Of a stretch of DNA of 17,917 nt, positions 1 through 5,912 are shown in pieces. Every line of letters begins with the position of its first letter. Position 1 is the first letter of the stretch. Source of the DNA: Chitinophagales bacterium (GTDB lineage: Bacteria > Bacteroidota > Bacteroidia > Chitinophagales > Chitinophagaceae); assembly GCA_013297585.1 (NCBI GenBank), contig JAAFHG010000002.1, positions 21,447-39,363 of the forward strand, read 5' to 3'. Position numbers and translations under genes: made by a program. The notes under the pieces are model-generated. The model did not search any database. It saw only the letters and a program-made list of their open reading frames with translations, and was not told the DNA's origin.

Positions 1-1575
1 AGCCGTGTGCATACGAGATGTAGTTGCACCGCCAATCAATAAAGGCTGCGTCATACCACGGCGCTTCATTTCTCTAGCTATATGTACCATCTCGTCAAGC
101 GATGGTGTAATTAGGCCACTTAAACCAATAATATCTGCATTGTGCCTAATGGCTGCATCTAAAATTTTATCTGTTGGCACCATTACACCAAGGTCAATAA
201 TATCGTAGCCATTACAGCCTAATACCACACCTACAATGTTTTTACCAATATCATGCACATCACCTTTTACAGTGGCCAATAATATTTTAGCAGCGCCTGC
301 ACCCTCTTCGTTTACTGTGCCTGCGGCCAAATGTGCTTGTTTTCTTGCTTCCTTTTCTTCTTCAATAAATGGTGTTAAAACTGCCACACTTTTTTTCATT
401 ACACGGGCACTTTTTACCACTTGTGGCAAAAACATTTTACCCGCACCAAACAAGTCCCCCACAAAATTCATCCCATCCATTAGCGGTCCTTCAATTACAT
501 CTAATGGTTTTGGATATTTTAAACGTGCTTCTTCTGTATCTGCATCTATATATTCGGTAATGCCGTTTACTAGTGAGTGTTTTAAGCGCTCTTCAACATT
601 TGTGTCACGCCATTTTTCATCTTTTTCTACCACTTTACCTTTTGCTTTCACAGTTTCGGCAAAGGCAATTAGCTTTTCTGTGGCTTCGTTATTATCGTTA
701 TTTCTGTTAAGAATAACGTCTTCGATCAACTCTTTTAAAGTTGGTTCAATTTCATCGTACACCACTAACTGACCCGCATTTACAATACCCATTTCCATAC
801 CAGCTTTAATGGCATGATACAAGAAAACAGAGTGCATTGTTTCACGCACAAATTCGTTGCCTCTAAATGAAAAAGATAGGTTACTAACGCCACCACTAAT
901 TTTTACTAATGGCATTTTTTGCTTAATAATGCGTGTGGCTTCAATAAAATCTACACCGTAGTTATTGTGTTCTTCTAAGCCAGTGGCTATGGCAAATATG
1001 TTGATGTCGAAAATAATATCTTCAGGGTTAAAACCAACTTGTTCTGTTAAAATCTTGTAAGCACGTTCAGATATTTCAACCTTGCGTTGCATAGTATCTG
1101 CCTGACCTTGCTCGTCAAAAGCCATTACAATCACGGCTGCACCAAATGCTTTGCAAATGTGTGCCTGCTCTATAAATTTGGCTTCGCCTTCTTTCATAGA
1201 AATTGAGTTTACAATGCATCTACCCTGTATGCATTTTAAACCTGCCATGATGATCTCAAACTTAGAGCTATCTACCATTATTGGTATTTTAGCAATATCT
1301 GGCTCGCTTTGCACCAGGTTGATAAAAGTGGTCATGGCTTGCACACCATCTAGCAAGGCGTCATCCATGTTTACGTCTAAAATTTGTGCACCATTTTCTA
1401 CCTGCTGACGTGCTACAGATAAAGCTTCCTCATATTGATTATTTAAAATCAATCGGGCAAACTTTTTACTACCAGTTACATTGGTACGCTCACCAACATT
1501 CACAAAATTTGTTTCTGGTCTAACGATTAAGGGCTCTAAACCAGATAAGCGTAAGTAAGGTTTTATAGTTGTCAT
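1..1575 (-). CDS. metH: Methionine synthase, pterin- and cobalamin-binding half (3' end beyond window)
   Basis: This is the second part of B12-dependent methionine synthase. It binds methyltetrahydrofolate and cobalamin so that the methyl group can pass to homocysteine held by the partner half encoded at 2146-3210. From the ATG at 1575 the frame is open for 525 codons to the window edge. It matches E. coli MetH closely from LSGLEPL onward: the pterin-domain signature GERTNVTGS is at residues 28-36, the cap region GPLMDGM follows, and the cobalamin motif DVHDIG is at 439-444, with His441 as the expected cobalt ligand. The last visible residues are GGATTSRMHTA, still within the B12 domain, so any AdoMet activation domain lies outside the window. 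The start lies in the linker where E. coli MetH is continuous, so this is a gene split and not a truncation. No promoter is evident. An A-rich stretch (AAAAAAAGAAA) precedes the ATG, and the GxxExxY cassette ends 13 bp upstream. Confidence 0.95.
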   Translation of the reverse strand, partial: MTTIKPYLRLSGLEPLIVRPETNFVNVGERTNVTGSKKFARLILNNQYEEALSVARQQVENGAQILDVNMDDALLDGVQAMTTFINLVQSEPDIAKIPIMVDSSKFEIIMAGLKCIQGRCIVNSISMKEGEAKFIEQAHICKAFGAAVIVMAFDEQGQADTMQRKVEISERAYKILTEQVGFNPEDIIFDINIFAIATGLEEHNNYGVDFIEATRIIKQKMPLVKISGGVSNLSFSFRGNEFVRETMHSVFLYHAIKAGMEMGIVNAGQLVVYDEIEPTLKELIEDVILNRNNDNNEATEKLIAFAETVKAKGKVVEKDEKWRDTNVEERLKHSLVNGITEYIDADTEEARLKYPKPLDVIEGPLMDGMNFVGDLFGAGKMFLPQVVKSARVMKKSVAVLTPFIEEEKEARKQAHLAAGTVNEEGAGAAKILLATVKGDVHDIGKNIVGVVLGCNGYDIIDLGVMVPTDKILDAAIRHNADIIGLSGLITPSLDEMVHIAREMKRRGMTQPLLIGGATTSRMHTA

Positions 1576-1587
1576 TTTCTTTTTTTG

Positions 1588-1623
1588 AACCACAACGTCA
1601 CATCGACTGAACGATTCACAACG
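1588..1623 (+). repeat. Terminal inverted repeat, arm 1 of the GxxExxY cassette
   Basis: A 36-bp arm that starts AACCACAACG and ends CACAACG. Read on the opposite strand, 2104-2139 matches it at 27 of 36 positions without gaps, including both ends. The arm abuts the stop codon of the GxxExxY gene exactly (TAA at 1626-1624). No target-site duplication is visible outside the two arms. Confidence 0.7.
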
Positions 1624-2013
1624 TTAAAGAATTCTTCTTTTTATACCATCTTTAATTAATGGTGTATGAAAATTTATGATGTACCCAAGTCTTAATCCTG
1701 TTAATTTTAAATAACTCAATAGTTGAGCTTCCCAAACGGCATGATTATTTTCTTGTGCTTTTAATTCAACAATAATTTTTCCATCTACAAGAATATCCAG
1801 CCTCAAGCCATCTTCAATTTCTAAATCCTCGTAGTGAATTGGCACTTTAACTTGCTTTTTAAAAGGAATATTTCGTAGAAATAGTTCATAACAAAAACAT
1901 TCTTCGTAAACTTTTTCTAGTAAGCCTGGACCAAGTTTGCGATGTATTTTAAAAGCTACATCGTAAACAGCGTTGCCTAATTCGTTTTCTATTTCAGAAA
2001 GTTGCGTATGCAT
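1624..2013 (-). CDS. GxxExxY protein (PDDEXK_3-type nuclease-fold family)
   Basis: A 129-residue protein of the GxxExxY family (Pfam PDDEXK_3), whose biological role is not established. The naming motif is G30-LL-E33-KV-Y36. A PD-(D/E)xK-like core is visible as Asp73 (RLDILVDGK) followed by Glu83-Leu-Lys85, so nuclease-fold residues appear intact. There is no signal peptide or membrane segment. The length is typical for the family. An SD-like AAAGGA lies 8 bases before the ATG. The gene interrupts two metH halves on the same strand and is bracketed by inverted repeats (1588-1623 and 2104-2139), so it looks like an inserted cassette and not a part of methionine synthesis. The family assignment is confident. 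Nuclease activity and mobility are inference. Confidence 0.9.
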   Translation of the reverse strand: MHTQLSEIENELGNAVYDVAFKIHRKLGPGLLEKVYEECFCYELFLRNIPFKKQVKVPIHYEDLEIEDGLRLDILVDGKIIVELKAQENNHAVWEAQLLSYLKLTGLRLGYIINFHTPLIKDGIKRRIL

Positions 2014-2103
2014 CTTTATGTTCCTTTTACGTCGTTTGGCTTTTATTTTTTAGTAAGAAAACATTATTACTATATTTTATTTTTATAATAAAAATAGTAA
2101 AAT
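2014..2103 (-). promoter_or_regulatory. Leader of the GxxExxY gene with AT palindrome and a third partial repeat
   Basis: On the minus strand the 24 bases before the start codon (2037-2014) begin AAACGACGTAAAAGG and resemble the inner part of repeat arm 2 (AAACGACGCAAAG). The SD-like AAAGGA lies inside this copy. Upstream, 2067-2100 is almost pure A/T and forms a quasi-palindrome: 2080-2086 pairs with 2088-2094 and 2067-2072 with 2095-2100, with a 7-base bulge. No good TAnnTTTG match was found, so the promoter position is uncertain. Confidence 0.4.
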
Positions 2104-2139
2104 CGTTGTGTTTCTTTGCGTCGTTTTGTCGTCGTGGTT
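2104..2139 (-). repeat. Terminal inverted repeat, arm 2 of the GxxExxY cassette
   Basis: On the minus strand the arm begins AACCACGACGAC and ends ACACAACG, the inverted partner of 1588-1623 (27 of 36 identical). It begins 6 bp after the stop codon of the upstream metH half (TAG at 2148-2146). The whole bracketed unit, 1588-2139, is 552 bp. Confidence 0.7.
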
Positions 2140-2145
2140 AATACA

Positions 2146-3210
2146 CTAAACAAGAGAAGCTTCCACCACAGGCAATTTTCTCGGCTGTAGCTTTCTAACA
2201 TTATCTGCTATGTGTTTTATATGATCTGGTGTGGTGCCGCAGCAACCGCCTACAATATTCACCCAGCCGTCTTTTGCCCATTCTTCTATAAAATGTGCTG
2301 TTTCGTGTGGTTGTTCATCGTATTCACCCATTGCGTTTGGTAAGCCAGCATTTGGATAAGCTGATGTATAACAAGCTGCAATACTGCTTAGCTCCTCAAT
2401 ATGACCACGCATTTCTTGCGCACCTAATGCACAGTTTAAACCAATACTAATTGGATTAGCATGCTTTACAGAAATATAAAACGCTTCTAAAGTTTGTCCA
2501 CTTAAAGTTCTACCAGAAGCATCTGTGATCGTACCGCTAATCATAATAGGAAGTTCGCCCCCAGCCCCTAAAGGGGGGTTAAAATCAACCCTTGAGTCTG
2601 TTAATGGCAGAGGATTTTTTCTAAAAAATTGCTTGGTGGCAAATATTGCTGCCTTAGCATTTAATGTATCAAATATGGTCTCTATTAATATAATATCTAC
2701 ACCACCATCAACTAAGCCTTGAATTTGCTCGGTGTAAGCTGCCACCACTTCATCAAATGTTACGGCTCTGTAACCAGGATTGTTAACATCTGGCGACAAC
2801 GATAAAGTTTTATTTAATGGCCCAATGGCACCAGCTACATATTTAGGTAACGAATCAGGATGTGCAGTTTTATAACGCTCTATGGCTTTACGAGCACATT
2901 GTGCAGACGCTACATTCATTTCGTAGGCTAGTGATTGCATGTCGTAATCAGCCTGTGCAATAACAGTACTACTGAAAGTATTGGTTTCTATAATGTCTGC
3001 ACCAGCCTCTAAATATTGTAAGTGAATACCAATAATAATTTCAGGATTGGTGATGCTGAGCAAATCGTTATTGCCCTTTACATCGCTTGGCCAATTGGCA
3101 AAACGCTGACCACGGTAATCGGCTTCTTCTAATTTATGGCGCTGAATCATAGTGCCCATAGCACCGTCTATAACGAGTATTCTTTTTTCTAAATCTTGTC
3201 TAATGCTCAT
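2146..3210 (-). CDS. metH: Methionine synthase, homocysteine-binding (zinc) half
   Basis: This is the homocysteine S-methyltransferase domain of MetH, 354 residues, which activates homocysteine on zinc for methylation by the cobalamin half at 1-1575. The N-terminal signature VIDGAMGTMIQ and the zinc ligands Cys260 (GLNCALGA), Cys323 and Cys324 (GGCCGTTP) are all present. The sequence ends PRKLP, exactly where the E. coli protein runs on to the pterin domain, so both halves are complete at the split. The ATG at 3210 (MSIRQDLEKR) gives the expected N-terminus. A GTG extension to 3246 would translate a repeat, and ATG 3222 is a weaker alternative. Odd feature: residues 199-218 (2557-2616) form a Pro/Gly-rich insert of about 17 net residues relative to E. 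coli MetH, between the helix after NAKAA and LPIMISGT. Confidence 0.94.
   Translation of the reverse strand: MSIRQDLEKRILVIDGAMGTMIQRHKLEEADYRGQRFANWPSDVKGNNDLLSITNPEIIIGIHLQYLEAGADIIETNTFSSTVIAQADYDMQSLAYEMNVASAQCARKAIERYKTAHPDSLPKYVAGAIGPLNKTLSLSPDVNNPGYRAVTFDEVVAAYTEQIQGLVDGGVDIILIETIFDTLNAKAAIFATKQFFRKNPLPLTDSRVDFNPPLGAGGELPIMISGTITDASGRTLSGQTLEAFYISVKHANPISIGLNCALGAQEMRGHIEELSSIAACYTSAYPNAGLPNAMGEYDEQPHETAHFIEEWAKDGWVNIVGGCCGTTPDHIKHIADNVRKLQPRKLPVVEASLV
2557..2616. repeat. In-frame G/C-rich repeat-like insertion inside metH
   Basis: A 60-bp block with no counterpart in E. coli MetH at this place. Its + strand starts GCCCCCAGCCCCTAAAGGGG, so CCCC-TAAA-GGGG forms a compact hairpin whose composition is unlike the surrounding AT-rich gene. 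It is translated as residues 199-218 without breaking the frame, and all catalytic residues downstream remain. Similar CCCCTTTAGGGG-type repeats are, from memory, common in Bacteroidota genomes. No second copy is present in this window. Confidence 0.55.
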
Positions 3211-3222
3211 AGCTGAAAACAT

Positions 3223-3250
3223 TTTACCACATAGGCACAAAGCCACATAG
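3223..3250 (+). repeat. Solo CAC-type repeat upstream of metH
   Basis: It begins TTTACCACATAGGCACAAAG and ends CCACATAG, a degenerate tandem of CAC(A)NNG units. The first 17 bases match the arms of the palindrome at 10664-10748 almost exactly, and the element resembles the cassette arms at 1588 and 2104 more loosely. It occupies the region from which a GTG-initiated extension of metH would be translated. Confidence 0.6.
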
Positions 3251-3291
3251 TGATGATAAAAATTGAGGTAGAGAAATCTTCTTTGGCAATT

Positions 3292-3334
3292 AGATTCTTC
3301 GTTCCTCAGATCCGATAGCTATCGGATGACAATT
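3292..3334. repeat. Dispersed repeat interrupted by an 18-bp palindrome
   Basis: The left part reads AGATTCTTCGTTCCTCAG and the right part GATGACAATT. Joined, they give the complement of a CATCCTGAGGAACGAAGAATCT-type repeat that I recall as frequent in Bacteroidota. Between them, 3310-3327 is the perfect palindrome ATCCGATAGCTATCGGAT. Confidence 0.5.
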
Positions 3335-3352
3335 GATGTTTATTGTAGGTAA

Positions 3353-3370
3353 TCCCGATAGCTATCGGGA
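3353..3370. repeat. Perfect 18-bp palindrome TCCCGATAGCTATCGGGA
   Basis: This second copy of the CCGATAGCTATCGG core lies 25 bp after the first copy ends, with outer bases that differ but stay complementary. Compensatory outer bases argue that the palindromic structure itself is maintained or copied. A degenerate version (CCGATAGTTATGGG) lies within the hairpin at 14984-15015. Confidence 0.75.
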
Positions 3371-3546
3371 CGATGGTAGTTTTACAGTACAAGTGTGCGA
3401 CGCAACAGGCGTTACATATAAGTACAAAAGCCGACCAACAAATACTAAAAATTTTGAGACTTTAACGAGTAGCAAATCCTTGTAGTGTGAAGAAAATGGG
3501 CCCGTTTATTAGTTCAAAATTGTTGAGCAGGTTGAACAATAAACAA

Positions 3547-3579
3547 ATCCGCCTGCTACTGCAAAAGTAACAGGCGGAT
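3547..3579 (-). terminator. Rho-independent terminator after the yceI-like gene
   Basis: A perfect 9-bp stem (ATCCGCCTG with CAGGCGGAT) is extended by 4 bp after one mismatch, with a 5-base loop. On the minus strand it is followed by the T-rich TTTGTTTATT. It lies about 70 bp past the stop codon at 3648, as expected for the end of the 4638-3648 operon. Confidence 0.75.
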
Positions 3580-3647
3580 GGTTATTTACCAAAAGGCAAT
3601 TTATGATGGAATGATTTAAATGAGAGGCAATGATTAATTACAACCAA

Positions 3648-4178
3648 TTACTCGTATTTAGCAGTTACTGTAATTTCAAGGTTTTTTGCTACATCGCTAC
3701 CATCTACACCATAGTCTTTTACGTTTATTTTAAATGCACTTTTGGTGCTTACAATGCCTTTAGCAACGGTAATAGTGCCAGTTGCAGATACATTTTTAGT
3801 AACGCCTTTAATGGTTAATGTGCCTGTAGCAGTAACTTTATAAGTACCATCTTTAGCAAAGTTTACAGTGGCAATATTGGTGATTTTACCTTTAAACTCG
3901 CCCTTAGGAAACTTGGTGCTGTTCATATAATCTGCACCGTTAAAGTGTTCTTGCATCAATTCGTTTTCGAAACGAAAGCCTTTAATTAACACGCTAAACA
4001 TAACGTCACCAGTGTTGCTTACCAGCTTGCTTACGGCTTGGTTGTTAATAGCAGAAATATCTTCTGCAGGTGTATGCGAGAAAAACTTAACCTGTGCAGC
4101 TTTTGTAGCGTATGTTTTTTGGGCAAACGTGCTAGCCAACGACAATAAGGCTACTAATAATAAGAAAGATTGCTTCAT
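3648..4178 (-). CDS. YceI-like family protein, exported
   Basis: A 176-residue protein with an N-terminal signal peptide (MKQSFLLLVALLSLASTFAQ) that places it in the periplasm. The remainder is a YceI-like lipocalin-type beta-barrel domain. Recognisable features are the opening strand TKAAQVKFFSHTPAEDI, the central MNSTKFPKGEFKGKI and the closing TGTLTIKGVTKNV. YceI relatives bind isoprenoid-type lipids, but the ligand here cannot be read from the sequence. The gene starts 10 bp after the stop of the OB-fold gene, so the two are very likely co-transcribed, and a terminator follows at 3547-3579. In Bacteroidota this pairing suggests an envelope-located accessory function. No catalytic residues are recognisable. 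Confidence 0.9.
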   Translation of the reverse strand: MKQSFLLLVALLSLASTFAQKTYATKAAQVKFFSHTPAEDISAINNQAVSKLVSNTGDVMFSVLIKGFRFENELMQEHFNGADYMNSTKFPKGEFKGKITNIATVNFAKDGTYKVTATGTLTIKGVTKNVSATGTITVAKGIVSTKSAFKINVKDYGVDGSDVAKNLEITVTAKYE

Positions 4179-4188
4179 GTTTAAGATT

Positions 4189-4638
4189 TTATGGTTTTAC
4201 AATTACAGCTTCAATAATGTTCACATCGCTTAAAAAACCAGTACATAATCCTTTAATTGTAATTGTACCTGTTTTGGTTTCACCTTTATATTCTCTTAGT
4301 GTGCAGGCAACACTAGAAAATGCGTCATCTGACTTTAATGTGATAACGTGAAAGCCATCGCTTACATTATCGCTAATTATTTCACCAGTTACTTCAACAA
4401 CTATGTCTTTTCCTGTTTCTTTATTTTTTCCAGTAAATTTCTGGTAAGCAGCTTGTTCGTTTGCCAAAAATTCTTTCACTAAATCTTTTGCGGTTACTTT
4501 TATTGCTGTTTTATATGCTTGCTCTCTTTTATAATTCTTGTAAAAATCAGAGCTTGGTAAATAGAATACAAAATACCAAACACCAATACCGCCAATAACA
4601 GCAGCTATTAAACCAGCTAGTATAATTTTCTTTTTCAT
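4189..4638 (-). CDS. Membrane-anchored OB-fold (tRNA_anti-like) protein
   Basis: A 149-residue protein. Residues 4-27 form one hydrophobic segment (IILAGLIAAVIGGIGVWYF), an uncleaved anchor with no lipobox cysteine. The C-terminal 90 residues match the Bacteroidota OB-fold putative lipoprotein family (tRNA_anti-like): an EVTGEI strand, ITLKSDD, a single VACTL cysteine strand and the hallmark KGLCTGFLSDV. Function is unknown, and the fold alone does not prove nucleic-acid binding, which seems unlikely outside the cytoplasm. It is the first gene of a two-gene operon with the yceI-like gene. A good Bacteroidota promoter lies at 4662-4694, leaving a leader of roughly 20 bases. Confidence 0.82.
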   Translation of the reverse strand: MKKKIILAGLIAAVIGGIGVWYFVFYLPSSDFYKNYKREQAYKTAIKVTAKDLVKEFLANEQAAYQKFTGKNKETGKDIVVEVTGEIISDNVSDGFHVITLKSDDAFSSVACTLREYKGETKTGTITIKGLCTGFLSDVNIIEAVIVKP

Positions 4639-4661
4639 GATTCTATTTTAAAATTAGGGTG

Positions 4662-4694
4662 CAAAAATACTCAGCCTATACATCGGAAAAACAA
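4662..4694 (-). promoter_or_regulatory. Bacteroidota-type promoter for the OB-fold/yceI operon
   Basis: On the minus strand the -7 box TATTTTTG (4669-4662) fits TAnnTTTG perfectly. A -33 TTG (4694-4692, within CTTTG) lies 22 bases upstream. Both fit the consensus known for the major sigma factor of this phylum. The start codon is 23 bases downstream of the -7 box. Confidence 0.65.
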
Positions 4695-4730
4695 AGCAAA
4701 TGGTTGCATGTACAAATATTCCTTAACTCA

Positions 4731-5831
4731 TTAATTTACCAAAGCATAAACAGCAAAGCTGGCTAGCCAATGTTCACCACCATAGCTGCCACTTGCAATA
4801 TTGGGTAAACTTGCTCTTAAATGATTGATAGATGAGCGTTGCAAAATGGCTTTACGCTTGTCGGTTACAGGCAATGTAGCAGCAATACCTTTCATACACC
4901 AACTACGACTAAAACACAAGCCATCTAGGTGTACTATTTGAAAATCGTTTCTATCTGACACAACGGGCAATTGTGTTAAATGTTGCAAGCCACTTGGTGA
5001 CATCCATTGATTAAACCATTGTATAAATTCAGTTTTAGGCAACACACGGCGCATTAAATCTGCCTCTTCAAGCGATGGTGATAGAAAATCTGTACCATCT
5101 GGTTCCCATTGGCTCGGGGCATTTTTATCTTTTAGGTATAGTTTTTTCGCTGTGGCACCAATGGCATTTTCAAAATTGATATTGCCTACTGTTTTAGCAT
5201 AGTCAAGTGCAAATACCAACCCAAAAGCTGTGTTTGGGTGCACACCTGTACGGTTTGGGTACGTTTGTTTAGGTAAATATTTTAGCCAAAAACTCACGAT
5301 GGTATCGCACATTGGTTGCAAAGCGGCGCTCCAATTTTTAGCGTCAGCATCGTTACAAGTTAGTAGTTCTTGCTGCAATTTTAGCAACCAAGCCCAACCA
5401 TAAGTACGTTCGTAGTTTTTGTTTAGTGGCGCTTCAAAGTATTTTAACTCTTGAATAATATTCTCTTTGGTAATGGTTCTGTTAATGGTGGCTCTTGCTT
5501 TTGAGGCTTCTGGCAAATTAGGAAATTGTTTTAGTAAGCGCACCAACATCCAATGGCCATGAACATCGCTATGCCAGTCGAAACAGCCATAAAAGGCAGG
5601 ATGCATTTGCTTGGGCAGTAATACATGGTCTGCTGCTGTGGTAGATGTGTGGCTGGTTTTATTAGGAAACTCTTGCTCAATACATCTTAGCGGTAAACTT
5701 ACAAGGTGCGATGCACCAGCTAAGGTTAATTCTAGCTTACTACTATCTTTTGCAACGGTAAAAAAAGTATTTGTTTGGGCTTCAATAATATTTACACAAA
5801 AGTTAAATGCTACAATTACAAGATATTTCAT
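4731..5831 (-). CDS. DUF2891 family protein, exported
   Basis: A 366-residue protein of the DUF2891 family, of unknown function. The ATG at 5831 starts a signal peptide (MKYLVIVAFNFCVNIIEAQT). A TTG start at 5873 would add 14 residues in front of it and is unlikely. The family hallmark is HPAFYGCFDWHSDVHGHW at 77-94, rich in His, Asp and Trp. Further conserved-looking blocks are ERTYGWAWLL, YPNRTGVHPNTAFGL, PDGTDFLSPSLEEADLMR and the closing GSYGGEHWLASFAVYAL. The pattern of paired His/Trp in an alpha-helical protein resembles an alpha/alpha-barrel sugar enzyme, but that is only an impression. The near-consensus box TAAATTTC sits 5 bases before the ATG. The gene follows the DUF6029 gene by 81 bp on the same strand and may belong to that operon. 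Confidence 0.88.
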   Translation of the reverse strand: MKYLVIVAFNFCVNIIEAQTNTFFTVAKDSSKLELTLAGASHLVSLPLRCIEQEFPNKTSHTSTTAADHVLLPKQMHPAFYGCFDWHSDVHGHWMLVRLLKQFPNLPEASKARATINRTITKENIIQELKYFEAPLNKNYERTYGWAWLLKLQQELLTCNDADAKNWSAALQPMCDTIVSFWLKYLPKQTYPNRTGVHPNTAFGLVFALDYAKTVGNINFENAIGATAKKLYLKDKNAPSQWEPDGTDFLSPSLEEADLMRRVLPKTEFIQWFNQWMSPSGLQHLTQLPVVSDRNDFQIVHLDGLCFSRSWCMKGIAATLPVTDKRKAILQRSSINHLRASLPNIASGSYGGEHWLASFAVYALVN

Positions 5832-5912
5832 GTACAGAAATTTAGCGTGAATGTAAGCAATGCGTAAACGCAATAATTACTTTTTAGCAACAGCAAAATG
5901 AAAATAGCTGGT

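Larger units (their letters stand above)
3211..3647. other. Repeat-rich intergenic gap without a convincing gene
   Basis: This 437-bp gap lies between the metH start and the yceI-like stop. It holds in order a CAC-type repeat (3223-3250), a dispersed repeat interrupted by a palindrome (3292-3334), a second palindrome (3353-3370), an unexplained stretch of about 120 bp (about 3371-3490) that begins GATGGTAGTTTTACAGTAC, and a terminator hairpin (3547-3579). The only open frame of note is 49 codons (3336-3485, +). It reads straight through the second palindrome and resembles no family I know. Confidence 0.7.

Noticed and set aside
236..772. Long plus-strand open frame of 178 codons
   Set aside because: It is the antisense shadow of metH, whose minus-strand frame gives a full match to methionine synthase.
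1588..2139. Insertion sequence with transposase
   Set aside because: The inverted repeats are present, but the only gene is a GxxExxY protein and no target duplication is visible, so it was not called an IS.
1..3210. metH as a disrupted pseudogene
   Set aside because: Both halves have intact motifs and end exactly at the linker, as in natural split MetH, and the cassette lies between the genes, not in them.
3211..3246. GTG-initiated N-terminal extension of the MetH half (LCLCGKMFSA)
   Set aside because: It translates a repeat copy and has no counterpart in E. coli MetH; the ATG at 3210 is preferred.
3223..3370. CRISPR-like array
   Set aside because: The repeats here are two palindromes and two unrelated repeats with irregular spacing, with no uniform repeat-spacer pattern and no cas genes.
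3336..3485. 49-codon plus-strand frame
   Set aside because: It runs through the palindrome TCCCGATAGCTATCGGGA, has no family resemblance and no RBS, so it is likely spurious.
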